Below are positions 1 through 7,562 of a stretch of 9,369 nt of DNA, piece after piece. The stretch comes from Vitreoscilla sp. (GTDB lineage: Bacteria > Pseudomonadota > Gammaproteobacteria > Burkholderiales > Burkholderiaceae). Both the position numbers and the translations under genes were made by a program. How positions within the stretch are numbered: position 1 is the stretch's first letter; each line of letters begins with the position of its first letter. Under the pieces are notes generated by a model, which was not told where the DNA came from, did not search any database, and saw only the letters and a list, made by a program, of their open reading frames with translations. The DNA is taken from positions 1-9,369 of the forward strand of contig JACMOG010000411.1 of the NCBI GenBank assembly GCA_014378125.1, in the 5' to 3' direction.

Positions 1-1297
1 CGATCTCGGCCGGGTACACGTTGAAGCCGCCGGTGATGATCAGGTCCTTGCTGCGGCCGATCAGCGTGAGCACGCCGGCGGGGTCGAGCCGGCCCACGTC
101 GCCGGTGCGGAACCAGCCGTCGGGGGTGAACTCCTCGCGCGTCTTCTCCGGCATCTGCCAGTAGCCGGCGAAGATGCTGGGCCCCGTCACCTCGGTGCCG
201 CCGATCTCGCCGGTGGCGCACGCGCGGCCCTGGTCGTCGTGCACGCGCACGGACACGCCGGGCAACGCGGCGCCGACCGTGCCGCCCTGGCGCCCGCTTT
301 CGGGGCGATACGGGTTCGACGTGATCATCACCGTCTCGCTCATGCCGTAGCGCTCCAGGATCGTGTGGCCGGTGCGCTCGCGCCAGGCGCCGAAGGTGTC
401 GGCCAGCAGCGGCGCCGAGCCGCTCACGAACAGGCGCATCGTGCGGCACGCGGCGGCGTCGAGCGCGGGCTGCGCCAGCAGGCGCACGTACAGCGTGGGC
501 ACGCCCATGAACATCGTCGCGTCGGGCAGCCGCGCGATCGCGGCGAGCGGGTCGAAGCGGTGGAACCAGATCGTCTTCGCGCCGGCGCGCAACGCGCCGT
601 GCAGCGCCACGAACAGGCCATGCACATGGAAGATGGGCAGCGCGTGGATCAGCACGTCGGCGTGGGCCTGCCATTGCCAGAAGGCGTGCAGCACGTCGGC
701 GTTGGCGAACAGGTTGCCGTGCGTGAGCTGCGCGCCCTTGCTCCGGCCGGTGGTGCCGCTGGTGTAGATGATGACGGCGACGTCGTCGGCGGCGCTGGCC
801 ACGGTGTCGAACTCGTCGCCCATGCGCGCGGCGCGCTGCAGCAGGCTGCCGCTTCGGTCGTCGCCCAGCGTGAGCACCATGCGCGTGCCGCGCGCGAACG
901 CGAGCCGGCTGACCCAGGTGAAGTTGCGCGGCGCGCACACCACCAGCGCGGGCTCGGCGTTCTCGATGAAGTACTCGACCTCGCTGGCCTGGTAGGCGGG
1001 GTTCAGCGGCACATAGACCAGGCCCGCGCGCAGCGTGGCCAGGTACAGCATCACGCATTCGACCGACTTGTCGGCGTGCACCAGCACGCGCGCGCCGGCC
1101 GGCAGCGTCAGGTCGGCGAACAGGTTGGCCATGCGCGCGCTGCCGCGCTCGAGGTCGGCCCAGGTGTAGTGCAGCGGCACGAACGCGGCGTGGGCGTCAT
1201 GGCCGCCGGGAGCGTCGGCCGTCTCGATGGCGGTGGCGTCCAGGTCGGCCGGAAAGTGCGGGCGGAGGCGGGCGTAGAGGTTGGCGTTCTGCGACAT
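1..1297 (-). CDS. matB: Malonyl-CoA synthetase-like acyl-CoA ligase (3' end cut by window edge)
   Basis: This is an ANL-superfamily adenylate-forming enzyme that joins an acid, most likely malonate, to CoA using ATP in the cytoplasm. The first 432 residues are visible; the C-terminal subdomain with the usual catalytic lysine lies outside the window. Seen: the P-loop YTSGTTGRSKG (about 178-188), a FHVHGLF segment (223-229), ERYGMSET (315-322), the GYW...DGWFRTGD block (378-400) and the hinge GRSKDLIITGGFNVYP (414-429). The PLNPAY (98-103), FHVHGLF and YGMSET versions are those I associate with malonyl-CoA synthetases rather than long-chain ligases; this is recalled family knowledge, so the substrate is less certain than the fold. 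The ATG at 1297 gives the expected N-terminus (MSQNANLYARL), but its ribosome site is weak. It lies 73 bases downstream of an enoyl-CoA hydratase-family gene, separated by a palindromic repeat, and may be cotranscribed with it. Confidence 0.85.
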   Translation of the reverse strand, partial: MSQNANLYARLRPHFPADLDATAIETADAPGGHDAHAAFVPLHYTWADLERGSARMANLFADLTLPAGARVLVHADKSVECVMLYLATLRAGLVYVPLNPAYQASEVEYFIENAEPALVVCAPRNFTWVSRLAFARGTRMVLTLGDDRSGSLLQRAARMGDEFDTVASAADDVAVIIYTSGTTGRSKGAQLTHGNLFANADVLHAFWQWQAHADVLIHALPIFHVHGLFVALHGALRAGAKTIWFHRFDPLAAIARLPDATMFMGVPTLYVRLLAQPALDAAACRTMRLFVSGSAPLLADTFGAWRERTGHTILERYGMSETVMITSNPYRPESGRQGGTVGAALPGVSVRVHDDQGRACATGEIGGTEVTGPSIFAGYWQMPEKTREEFTPDGWFRTGDVGRLDPAGVLTLIGRSKDLIITGGFNVYPAEI

Positions 1298-1320
1298 GTC
1301 TCGTGTGTTTTCAAATGCTC

Positions 1321-1348
1321 GTCATCCTGCGCGAAGTCGCAGGATCCA
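1321..1348. repeat. REP-like palindromic repeat between two genes
   Basis: ATCCTGCG (1324-1331) and CGCAGGAT (1338-1345) form a perfect 8-base-pair stem around the 6-base loop CGAAGT. It lies in the 73-base gap between the hydratase-family gene and the acyl-CoA ligase gene. Its first 13 bases (1321-1333) recur exactly at 9355-9367, also next to a gene end. This suggests a dispersed intergenic palindrome of REP type rather than a one-off terminator, and no T-run follows the stem on either strand. In an RNA read from the minus strand the hairpin could protect the upstream message or lower expression of the ligase; that role is inference. Confidence 0.6.
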
Positions 1349-1370
1349 CTCGTTGGGCCGATATCGCCCT

Positions 1371-2153
1371 TCAGAACTTGGCCGGCCGCTTCTCGATGAA
1401 CGCGGTGAGCCCTTCGCGGTGCTCCTCCGAATCGGCGTAGGCGTAGTGCGCCGCGCGGTCGCCGGGCTCGCTGAACGTGGGGCGGGCGAAGGCCCGCAAC
1501 ACGCGCTTGTTCAGGCGCATGGCCTGCGGCGACAGCCCGGCGATGTGCGTGGCCACGCGGCGCACCTCGTCCTCGAGCTTGTCGACGTCCATCACGCGGG
1601 TGACGACGCCGCGCTCGTGCGCCTCGGCGGCACCCATCAGGCGGGCCTCGATCAGCAGTTCACGCAGCAGCGTCTGGCCCACGATGTGCGACACGATCTC
1701 CACCTCGGCCGGCGCCATCGGGAAGCCGAGGCGGGCGATGGGCACGCCGAAGCGGCTGTTGGGCTCGCACAGGCGCAGGTCGCAGCAGGCGGCGATCTCC
1801 AGCCCGCCGCCGATGCAGGCGCCCTCGATGTGGGCGATCAGCGGCACGTCGCAGTCGAGCATCGCGTGCAGCGCGGGCGCCACGATGTCCTCGTGGTACG
1901 CGGCCAGCGACTCGGGCTCGAAACGGAACTGCGGGAACTCCTCGATGTCGGCGCCCGCCACGAACTCGCGGTCGGCGCCGCGCACCACGATCACGCGCGG
2001 CGGCTCGCAGGCGTGCTGCACGGCGTCGAAAACGGCGCGCAGCTCGCGCCACATCGACAGGCTCAGCGCGTTCATCTTGCCCGGATTGGAGATGCGCAGC
2101 GTGGCGATGCCGGCCGCGTCGGCCGGCTCGAGTCGGATGTGGGCGTCGGACAT
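1371..2153 (-). CDS. Enoyl-CoA hydratase/isomerase-family (crotonase) protein
   Basis: This 260-residue protein is the usual length for a single-domain crotonase, which hydrates, isomerises or cleaves acyl-CoA thioesters in the cytoplasm. Seen: the first oxyanion-hole segment EFVAGADIEEF (63-73) and the second, IEGACIGGGLEIAACCD (109-125). E119 falls at the position of rat crotonase Glu144. The partner Glu164 should lie in the FGxPE segment, but here that reads FGVPI (135-139), so the second acid is replaced by Ile139. A classical two-glutamate hydratase mechanism is therefore doubtful, and isomerase or another crotonase activity is as likely. The ATG at 2153 has a GAGG ribosome site six bases upstream. 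The gene starts 32 bases after the DUF4397 lipoprotein stop and is followed by the matB-like ligase, so cotranscription is plausible. The exact substrate cannot be read from the sequence. Confidence 0.88.
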   Translation of the reverse strand: MSDAHIRLEPADAAGIATLRISNPGKMNALSLSMWRELRAVFDAVQHACEPPRVIVVRGADREFVAGADIEEFPQFRFEPESLAAYHEDIVAPALHAMLDCDVPLIAHIEGACIGGGLEIAACCDLRLCEPNSRFGVPIARLGFPMAPAEVEIVSHIVGQTLLRELLIEARLMGAAEAHERGVVTRVMDVDKLEDEVRRVATHIAGLSPQAMRLNKRVLRAFARPTFSEPGDRAAHYAYADSEEHREGLTAFIEKRPAKF

Positions 2154-2185
2154 GGGCGACCTCGCGGCGTGGATGAAGCGAAGGG

Positions 2186-3493
2186 TCAGCGGTCGGAAGA
2201 GAGCGTCAGCACCGGTGCGGTGGATTTGCCCCAGATGAACACGGTATACACCTGGCCGGCGGTGAACGACTGGTTCACGAGTGTCGCGGGCGTCGTCGCG
2301 ATGGAGACGGGCAGCACTGTCGACGTGCCGACGGTGGCCACCAACGTCACGTACGGCGACGCAACGCCAAGCGTGGCGTTGCCCAGCGAATGCGCGTCGA
2401 CGGTGGCCGACACCGGGCCCGTGCCGCCATTGACGCCATTGATGACGCGCGCCTTCACGGTCTGCGTGGTGCTGGTCGACGGCGTGTTGTCGTCCTTGAT
2501 CAGCGTGGCGACGGGATTGCTTGCGCTTCCGGTGACCAGCAGCGTGTAGTCGCTGCCGGCGACGGCGTTGGGCAGGGTGAAGCCACTGGCGGTGTTGCCG
2601 TCGACCGTGATCGACGTTGTCAGCGCGCCGCTCGCGATGGTGACGTAGCTGCCGACGGATGGCGAGGCCGCCAGTGTCGCCAGGTCGGTTCCGTTGATGG
2701 TGACGGTCACCAGGCCGCCGGTGTTGCCCACGGTGGCGTCCGCCGCGACGCGAACGCGTGCCAGCGTACTGGTGTACGGCGTCAAGCTTCCCTGCTGGTC
2801 GAGCACTGCGCCGTTCAACAGCACGCCGCCGGCGGTGTGCGTGAGGATCAGGGTGGCGATCTCCTGGCTCTTCAACGTGAGCTGGGGAATGTCGAGCAGC
2901 AGCGTGGCGGTGTCGCCGGTCGCGAACACGCACACGTTCCACTGGGTGCCTCCCGTCAACTGGCTGTAGGCGGTCTGCAGCCCGGTGACGCCGGACGCGA
3001 ACGGCGTGTCGGTGACGTCCAGCGCGTCGCACGTGTGGTTGGACAGGTAGACGTCGACGCGGGGCTCCTCGCCGGAGGCTGCGTTGAAGACGCGCAGCTT
3101 GGCGGTGCCGGAGGCAGGGCTGTCTTCCTCGTCAGAAAGGAACGTGGCGGTCGCCTTGCCGCCGGTCAGCGCGGTGACGATCGAGAAGCGATCGGTCTTG
3201 GTCACCGTGCCGATCGTGGTGGCGGCCGTGCCCGCGCCGCTGCTGCTCTTGATGTTGAACGTGTAGCTGCCCCTGTCGAGGCCCGTGTACCCGCTGGCGG
3301 CGCCGGCAGCGGTGCCGCCGACGACCTTGTCGTTGCTGCCGTCGCTGGCCTGCTTGTACAGATCCAGGCTGGTGTATTCGGTGGTCGCATTGATGATGCG
3401 AACGAAACCCTGCTGGGCGTTGTCGTCGCCTCAGCCGCTCAACAGCGGCAGGCACAGTGCGGCCGCCAGGGCGGCCCAAGTCTTCAAGCGCAT
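2186..3493 (-). pseudogene. DUF4397-domain lipoprotein gene with in-frame TGA at the lipobox cysteine
   Basis: The reading frame from ATG 3493 to the stop at 2186 has 436 codons. It begins with a typical lipoprotein signal, MRLKTWAALAAALCLPLLSG, but codon 21, where the lipobox cysteine (TGC or TGT) belongs, is TGA (3431-3433). Coding quality continues unbroken after it: GDDNAQQGFVRIINATTEY. A GGAG ribosome site sits six bases before ATG 3493, so the original start is intact. The mature part repeats beta-rich modules opening with R-V-x-N-A-like strands near residues 31, 131, 245 and 347, with partner strands such as YTLLVTG and YTVFIWG. I read these as DUF4397 domains of a surface-anchored protein of unknown role. 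The first later start in frame is GTG 3205, which would give 339 residues without an export signal. Possible explanations are a recent nonsense mutation, a sequencing error, or readthrough. Confidence 0.75.
3431..3433 (-). other. In-frame TGA replacing the lipobox Cys codon
   Basis: Codon 21 of the frame starting at 3493 is TGA, directly after LPLLSG and before GDD. A single C-to-A change (TGC to TGA) would account for it. The flanking codons keep the lipoprotein pattern on both sides, so this is a substitution rather than a frameshift. Confidence 0.85.
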
Positions 3494-3499
3494 CGTCTA

Positions 3500-3503
3500 C
3501 TCC
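3500..3503 (-). promoter_or_regulatory. Ribosome binding site of the DUF4397 lipoprotein gene
   Basis: GGAG stands six bases before ATG 3493. It supports 3493 as the true start of the frame interrupted by TGA, and argues against the weaker downstream GTG at 3205. Confidence 0.6.
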
Positions 3504-3567
3504 GTGAATGTCTTTTCGTCAGTGTACGGCGGCCCCGGGGGACGAGCCGGATGCCTGCTCGACAGCA

Positions 3568-4467
3568 TCAGACGTCGGCGAAATTCACCGGCAGCCCGGG
3601 CACGTCGACGCGGCACTGGAGCACGTGGCCGGCCCAGGGCTGGGCGGCGAGCTCGGCTTCGGGGCGCTTCTCGCGCGAGGTGGTCACGTAGAGCGTGCGC
3701 AGGTCGTCGTCGCCGAAGCACGGCATCGTGGGGCAGCGCACCGGCAGGGCCACCGACTGCAGCAGCTCGCCATCGGGCGAGAAGCGCGCCAGGCGCTGGC
3801 CCTCGAAGCACGCCGCCCAGTAGCAGCCCTCGGCGTCGACCGCGCCGCCGTCGGGGCGGCCGCCGTAGGTCTCCAGCGGCGCGCCGTCCTGCTTGGGCGG
3901 GAAGCTGGCGAACACGCGGCGGCGCGACAGGTTGCCGGCCTGCGGGTCGAAGTCGAACGCGAACACGGTGCTGAGCTTGGTGTCCGTCCAGTACATCGTG
4001 TGGCCGTCGGGGCTCCAGGCCAGGCCGTTGCTGTTGGCCACGTCGTCCAGCAGGCGATCCAGGCTGTGCGGCGTGAGGCAGTACAGCGAGCCCTTGGGCA
4101 GGCGCTCCTCGTGGATCGTGCCGACCCAGAAGCGGCCCTGCGGATCGGCCTTGCCGTCGTTGAAGCGCAGCTTCTTCACGTCGTAGGGCGCCCTCAGGAT
4201 GCGCTGGCTCTCGCCCGCCTTCACGTCGAAGTGGAACAGGCCGTCGCGCCGCGCCATCAGCACGCCGCCGTCGGGGCGCGGCGCGATGCTGCACACCTCG
4301 GTTGGAAACGTCCACTGGTCATGTATCAGCGTGGCCGGCACGTAGCGATTGAGCTGGTGGCCCGGGATGTCCACCCAGTAGAGCGCCTGCTCGCTCGGGT
4401 GCCAGAACGGCGATTCGCCGCCGATGGAGGCGGGCACGGGGATGGGCGTGAAGTCGAAGGTGGACAT
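3568..4467 (-). CDS. SMP-30/gluconolactonase/LRE-family protein
   Basis: This 299-residue six-bladed beta-propeller hydrolase acts, as known for the family, on sugar lactones using one divalent metal ion. The expected metal ligands are all present: Glu18 in GGESPFW, Asn147 in SNGLAWSPDG and Asp206 in GRPDGG. The substrate-side segment RFNDGKADPQGRFWVGT (101-117) carries Arg101 and Asn103, and Glu121 follows. YWTDT (159-163) is the typical propeller strand after the asparagine site. The length matches the family and no signal peptide is visible, so the protein is probably cytoplasmic. The ATG at 4467 places Glu18 at the usual distance from the N-terminus and has an AGG six bases upstream. The gene is divergent from the small membrane-protein gene at 4651. 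No sugar dehydrogenase or transporter lies beside it, so the natural lactone cannot be named. Confidence 0.92.
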   Translation of the reverse strand: MSTFDFTPIPVPASIGGESPFWHPSEQALYWVDIPGHQLNRYVPATLIHDQWTFPTEVCSIAPRPDGGVLMARRDGLFHFDVKAGESQRILRAPYDVKKLRFNDGKADPQGRFWVGTIHEERLPKGSLYCLTPHSLDRLLDDVANSNGLAWSPDGHTMYWTDTKLSTVFAFDFDPQAGNLSRRRVFASFPPKQDGAPLETYGGRPDGGAVDAEGCYWAACFEGQRLARFSPDGELLQSVALPVRCPTMPCFGDDDLRTLYVTTSREKRPEAELAAQPWAGHVLQCRVDVPGLPVNFADV

Positions 4468-4650
4468 GGACTGCCTGATGCGCGGTGGCGGACGATGCCC
4501 GATCCTAACGGCGTCCCGCGACGAAACCGCGCTGCCGCACGAACTCTGCCAGGCGTCGCCCGGATGTCCGCTTCGGCTGGCGCATCCCGTACATCGACTC
4601 AGGGGGTTCGCGATCGTCGTGCGCCCATTGCCGACCCGGAGCAACTCTTC
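4468..4650. promoter_or_regulatory. Divergent intergenic region, presumed promoters both ways
   Basis: This 183-base region separates the starts of the divergent SMP-30-family gene and the plus-strand membrane-protein gene, so both promoters should lie here. On the minus strand TAGGAT (4502-4507) could be a -10 element about 35 bases before ATG 4467, but I see no convincing -35 box. I find no clear operator palindrome. Confidence 0.3.
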
Positions 4651-5145
4651 GTGGACCTGGATCTTCTCGAGGGACTGTTCTTCAAGTGGGCCGGGCTGCT
4701 CGTGCTCATCGTCGTGGGCGCGCTGGTGCTGCGCGCGCGAACCCGGCAGCAAACGCCGTCCAACGTGCCGCCACCGCCCGACGCGGCCTGGCTGGTGCTG
4801 ATGCGCGACGGGCTCATCTCCGACAACATGTCCCTTCGCGCGGACGTCGACGGCGAGCGCGTGGCGGTGCTGAAGTCGAGGCGCCACGCCGTCATCGCGT
4901 TGCGGCCCGGCACGCACGTCCTGAACACCAACGTGCTGCACGCCCTCGTGCGGGCCGCCGACGTGAGCTTCGACGTGGTGCCCGGCGAGGTGGTGGTCTA
5001 CCGGCTGCGTCCGCCGTTCCTGAAGCGCCCGGGTGCGGAGCGCGTGACGGACGTGGCCGCCGCGCGCGCCACGATCGCGACGCTGAAGTCGGCGACGCCC
5101 GGCGTGCTGCTGCCGGACGTGCGCACCGACGTCACATCTTCTTGA
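4651..5145 (+). CDS. Small membrane-anchored protein of unknown function
   Basis: I do not recognise this gene. From GTG 4651 it encodes 164 residues. One hydrophobic segment (about 13-27, WAGLLVLIVVGALVL) is followed by RARTR, which by the positive-inside rule puts the C-terminal part in the cytoplasm. A proline-rich linker (VPPPPD) leads to a small beta-rich domain of about 80 residues with a LRPGTHVLNTN turn and a VVPGEVVVYRLRPP strand pair. This layout resembles small immunoglobulin-like domains such as DUF2846, but the match is only impressionistic. GTG 4651 has GGAG nine bases upstream. ATG 4563 in the same frame would add 29 residues of low-complexity character, so I prefer the GTG. 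It is the only plus-strand gene in the window, divergent from the SMP-30 gene, and its last 14 bases overlap the convergent protease gene. Confidence 0.7.
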   Translation: MDLDLLEGLFFKWAGLLVLIVVGALVLRARTRQQTPSNVPPPPDAAWLVLMRDGLISDNMSLRADVDGERVAVLKSRRHAVIALRPGTHVLNTNVLHALVRAADVSFDVVPGEVVVYRLRPPFLKRPGAERVTDVAAARATIATLKSATPGVLLPDVRTDVTSS

Positions 5146-6997
5146 GCAACTCCACCGATTGCTTCGGGTCCAGGTTGTGGCGACGGCCGTCCTCGCTGGG
5201 CGTGGAGCCGGCGATCATCAGCTTGATCACCTGTTGCGGCGTCAGCTTGGGATCGAGCGCCAGCAGCTTGGCCGCCAGGTTGGTGGCGTTGGGCGACGCC
5301 ATCGACGTGCCCGAGAAGCGCACCAGCGCGCCGCCCGGCAGCGTCGACTCCACCTGGTAGCCGTTGGCGTCCACCAGCACCGTGTCGCCGTAGCTGGTGA
5401 AGCTGGCCTCGTCGCCGGCCTGGTCGACGGCGCCCACGGTGAGCAGGTTGGGCAGCTTCAGCGAGGCGGGGATGCTCTCGTCGAAGCTGCTGTTGGCGTC
5501 GGCGTTGCCGGCCGCGCAGATGAACAGCACGTCGGGCGCGCTCTTCATCGCCTCGTACAGGCCATCGTGCTCGATGGTGTAGAGCTTGCGCGCGATCTGC
5601 TTGCGGTCGGTGGCGTCCTTGCCGATGCCGTTCTTCTCGAGGGCGTCCTCGAACCCGGCCGGGTTGCCGCCCCAGCTCATGTTGACCACGCGCACGCCGT
5701 GCTCGCGGAACCAGGCCACGGTGGCCATCTGGCTGGCCACCGCGGCGCGGCTCAGGGCCTCGGTGGGCGCCTCGGGCACGTGGCGGTAGTCGAACGTGAT
5801 GCGCGAGTAGGCCAGGCGGATGGCCGGGTTGCCGCGCGCGGCGATGCCGGTGACGTGCGTGCCGTGCGAGTAGTTGCCGTACAGGCTCAGCTCCTCGAAG
5901 AAGGCCGACGCCTGCGTCGGCGTCATGCTGGCGAGCAGCTTCTTCAGGTTGTCGGCCTCGGGGCTGTCGATGGACAGCTGCAGGTCGGACAGGCCCTTGA
6001 GGTTGTCGCGCATGCCGGGATAGCGCTTGGCCTGCGCGGGCGTCAGCGGCATCAGCATGCCGTGCGTGGGGCGCGACTCGAGGTCGAACGCGAGGCCGTG
6101 CGGGTCGGTCTTCGCCTGGGGATGCTTGTCGGTGTAGAGCTTGCCGGGAAACAGCTTGAGGTCGGAACCCGAGTCCCAGATGGCCACGGTCACCGGCGTG
6201 AGCTTGTCGGCCGCGGTGAGCGTCACGTCGCGCGCGGCCCAGATGTCGGCCTTCTGCACGTCGTGCGCGGCCACGTCGGCGCTCAGCAGCGCCACGGTGG
6301 CGGCCTTGAGCGGGATCACCTGCTTCAGCGCCACGCGCGAGCTGATGAGCCCGCGTGCCATGTCGCTGCTGACCTCGTGCGAACGCGTGACCGCGGGTTC
6401 GATGTTGCCCTGGATGCTGCCCAGCACCACCGACTCGCCCACGATCTGCGCGCTGCTCTTGGCTTCCTTCACGCGGTTGCCCACCACCGCCCACGGCAGC
6501 GGCGCCAGGGCGTCGGCGTAGCTCTTGGCGTAGAGACGCTCGAACTCGGGGCCGCTGTACACGCCGGTGGCCATGTGCGCCTTGATCACGGCCTCGCTGC
6601 GCAGTCCGCTGAGGGGCTTGGCGTCCGGCTTGTCCTCCAGCGCGCGGATCTGCGCGATGGTGTCGAGCGCCGCCTGGTCTTCGGTGCCGGACAGCATCTG
6701 CAGGAACAGGCGCGTGGTGAGCAGCGCGCGCACCTCGCCATGATCCTGGATGTCGTACTGGGCCAGCGTGCCGTCGACGTCGGCGCGCACCTTCGCGGCG
6801 AACGCGCCGAACGTCTGGTCGTCGGCCTTCACCAGGTCGGTGGCCGTGCCGGTGACCGGGTAGGTGTAGCGCGGCAGGTCGTCGAGCGTGTTGACCGTCT
6901 TCTTCGCCGGGGCCTGGGCCGACGCATTGGACATCAGCAGGAGCGCGGCGGACAGCGCCAGCACCAGGGGACGAAGCACAAGGGAGGAACGGTTCAT
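5132..6997 (-). CDS. Secreted S8-family (subtilisin-like) serine protease
   Basis: This 621-residue peptidase has a Sec signal peptide (about 1-27, hydrophobic core LVLALSAALLLM, likely cut in ASA-QA), so it is exported to the periplasm or beyond. The full catalytic set is visible: Asp275 in VAIWDSG, His378 in YSHGTHVTG, the oxyanion asparagine Asn498 in CAAGN, and Ser565 in SGTSMASP. MSWGG (440-444) is the usual substrate-binding strand. Two features are unusual. About 240 residues precede the catalytic domain, longer than a typical I9 propeptide and without a motif I know. The Asp-His spacing is 103 residues, against about 32 in subtilisin, so there is a large insertion (280-375). The C-terminus ends soon after the catalytic core, with no anchor or sorting domain. 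ATG 6997 is chosen for the signal peptide; only a weak GGAAAG site precedes it. It stands alone on this strand, 142 bases from the gene upstream. Confidence 0.92.
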   Translation of the reverse strand: MNRSSLVLRPLVLALSAALLLMSNASAQAPAKKTVNTLDDLPRYTYPVTGTATDLVKADDQTFGAFAAKVRADVDGTLAQYDIQDHGEVRALLTTRLFLQMLSGTEDQAALDTIAQIRALEDKPDAKPLSGLRSEAVIKAHMATGVYSGPEFERLYAKSYADALAPLPWAVVGNRVKEAKSSAQIVGESVVLGSIQGNIEPAVTRSHEVSSDMARGLISSRVALKQVIPLKAATVALLSADVAAHDVQKADIWAARDVTLTAADKLTPVTVAIWDSGSDLKLFPGKLYTDKHPQAKTDPHGLAFDLESRPTHGMLMPLTPAQAKRYPGMRDNLKGLSDLQLSIDSPEADNLKKLLASMTPTQASAFFEELSLYGNYSHGTHVTGIAARGNPAIRLAYSRITFDYRHVPEAPTEALSRAAVASQMATVAWFREHGVRVVNMSWGGNPAGFEDALEKNGIGKDATDRKQIARKLYTIEHDGLYEAMKSAPDVLFICAAGNADANSSFDESIPASLKLPNLLTVGAVDQAGDEASFTSYGDTVLVDANGYQVESTLPGGALVRFSGTSMASPNATNLAAKLLALDPKLTPQQVIKLMIAGSTPSEDGRRHNLDPKQSVELLKKM

Positions 6998-7139
6998 GTC
7001 GTCGCTTTCCGGTTCAGTTCAGGAGACGGCCGGACCACGTGATGCGCGGGGGCCGATGCGCAGTGGCCGCGCGGCATGGGCGCGGACCGGGAACATCGTA
7101 TCCGCTGCGGCGCCCCCGGGCCATCGGTTGCAGTGCGCG

Positions 7140-7562
7140 CTAGGGCCGGCGCTTCCAGGCCCACCACATGTAGTGATACTGGCGCGCCTCGACGTCCCAG
7201 ATCGCTGCACATGCGGTACAGCGGCACACCGAACTCCACTCGGCGAGGTTCTCGCCCTCCACCACCACAGACCCGGCCTTGGCCTCGCGGTCGGGGTCGT
7301 ACAGGTCGTCCTGGGAATACAGCGCGCAGAGGCACTCGTTCGAGCTCGCGAAGAAGCGCAGCTTGCGGCAGGCGAACTCGAGATGGCTGGCGTTGGGGCG
7401 CATCATGCCGCCCAGGGCGACGCCGCGCGAACGTTCCTCGATCAGGTCGACCGACTCGGCCAGCTGGGCAAGTTCGACGGGGTCGCGCAGGTGCCGGACG
7501 GCGCCGGAGGCGGACCAGATGCGGGTGGGATCTCCGGAGAGGAAGTCGTCGAGCAGGCTCAC
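7140..7562 (-). CDS. Cysteine-rich protein of unknown function
   Basis: I do not recognise a named family. The GTG start at 7562 overlaps the preceding gene's TGA as GTGA, so the two are translationally coupled; this overlap decides the start. The 140-residue product has no signal peptide or membrane segment. It has a helical N-terminal half (DPTRIWSASGAVRHLRDP, 11-28) and a C-terminal half with Cys77-x-Cys79 and Cys113-x-Cys115-x-x-Cys118, a spacing that could bind zinc. It ends in an aromatic stretch, YHYMWWAWKRRP (129-140). The compact size, the CxC/CxCxxC pair and the terminal YHYxWW recall small proteins sometimes found beside toxins, but no toxin gene is seen here, so immunity is only a guess. 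The base composition matches the neighbours. Confidence 0.72.
   Translation of the reverse strand: MSLLDDFLSGDPTRIWSASGAVRHLRDPVELAQLAESVDLIEERSRGVALGGMMRPNASHLEFACRKLRFFASSNECLCALYSQDDLYDPDREAKAGSVVVEGENLAEWSSVCRCTACAAIWDVEARQYHYMWWAWKRRP

Noticed and set aside
239..2549. Long overlapping plus-strand open frames across the ligase and hydratase genes
   Set aside because: The opposite strand carries full adenylation and crotonase motifs. The plus-strand products are low-complexity, without ribosome sites or domains.
3395..3433. Selenocysteine insertion at the lipobox TGA
   Set aside because: The sequence just after the TGA does not form a convincing bacterial SECIS hairpin, and lipobox chemistry uses cysteine. 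A mutation or sequencing error is simpler.
3520..3560. CCCCGGGG-centred palindrome as a terminator after the SMP-30-family gene
   Set aside because: The stem is short and irregular and no T-run follows it, so it is likely chance in GC-rich sequence.
5159..7042. Very long plus-strand open frame (627 codons) opposite the S8 protease
   Set aside because: It mirrors a gene with a complete catalytic triad and signal peptide. The product is rich in Arg, Ala, Val, His and Gln, as expected from antisense reading of GC-rich codons, with no motif.
7140..7562. Immunity protein of a polymorphic toxin system
   Set aside because: Only the size and a CxC/aromatic pattern hint at this. No toxin, Rhs/VgrG or secretion gene lies in the window, so I left it as unknown.
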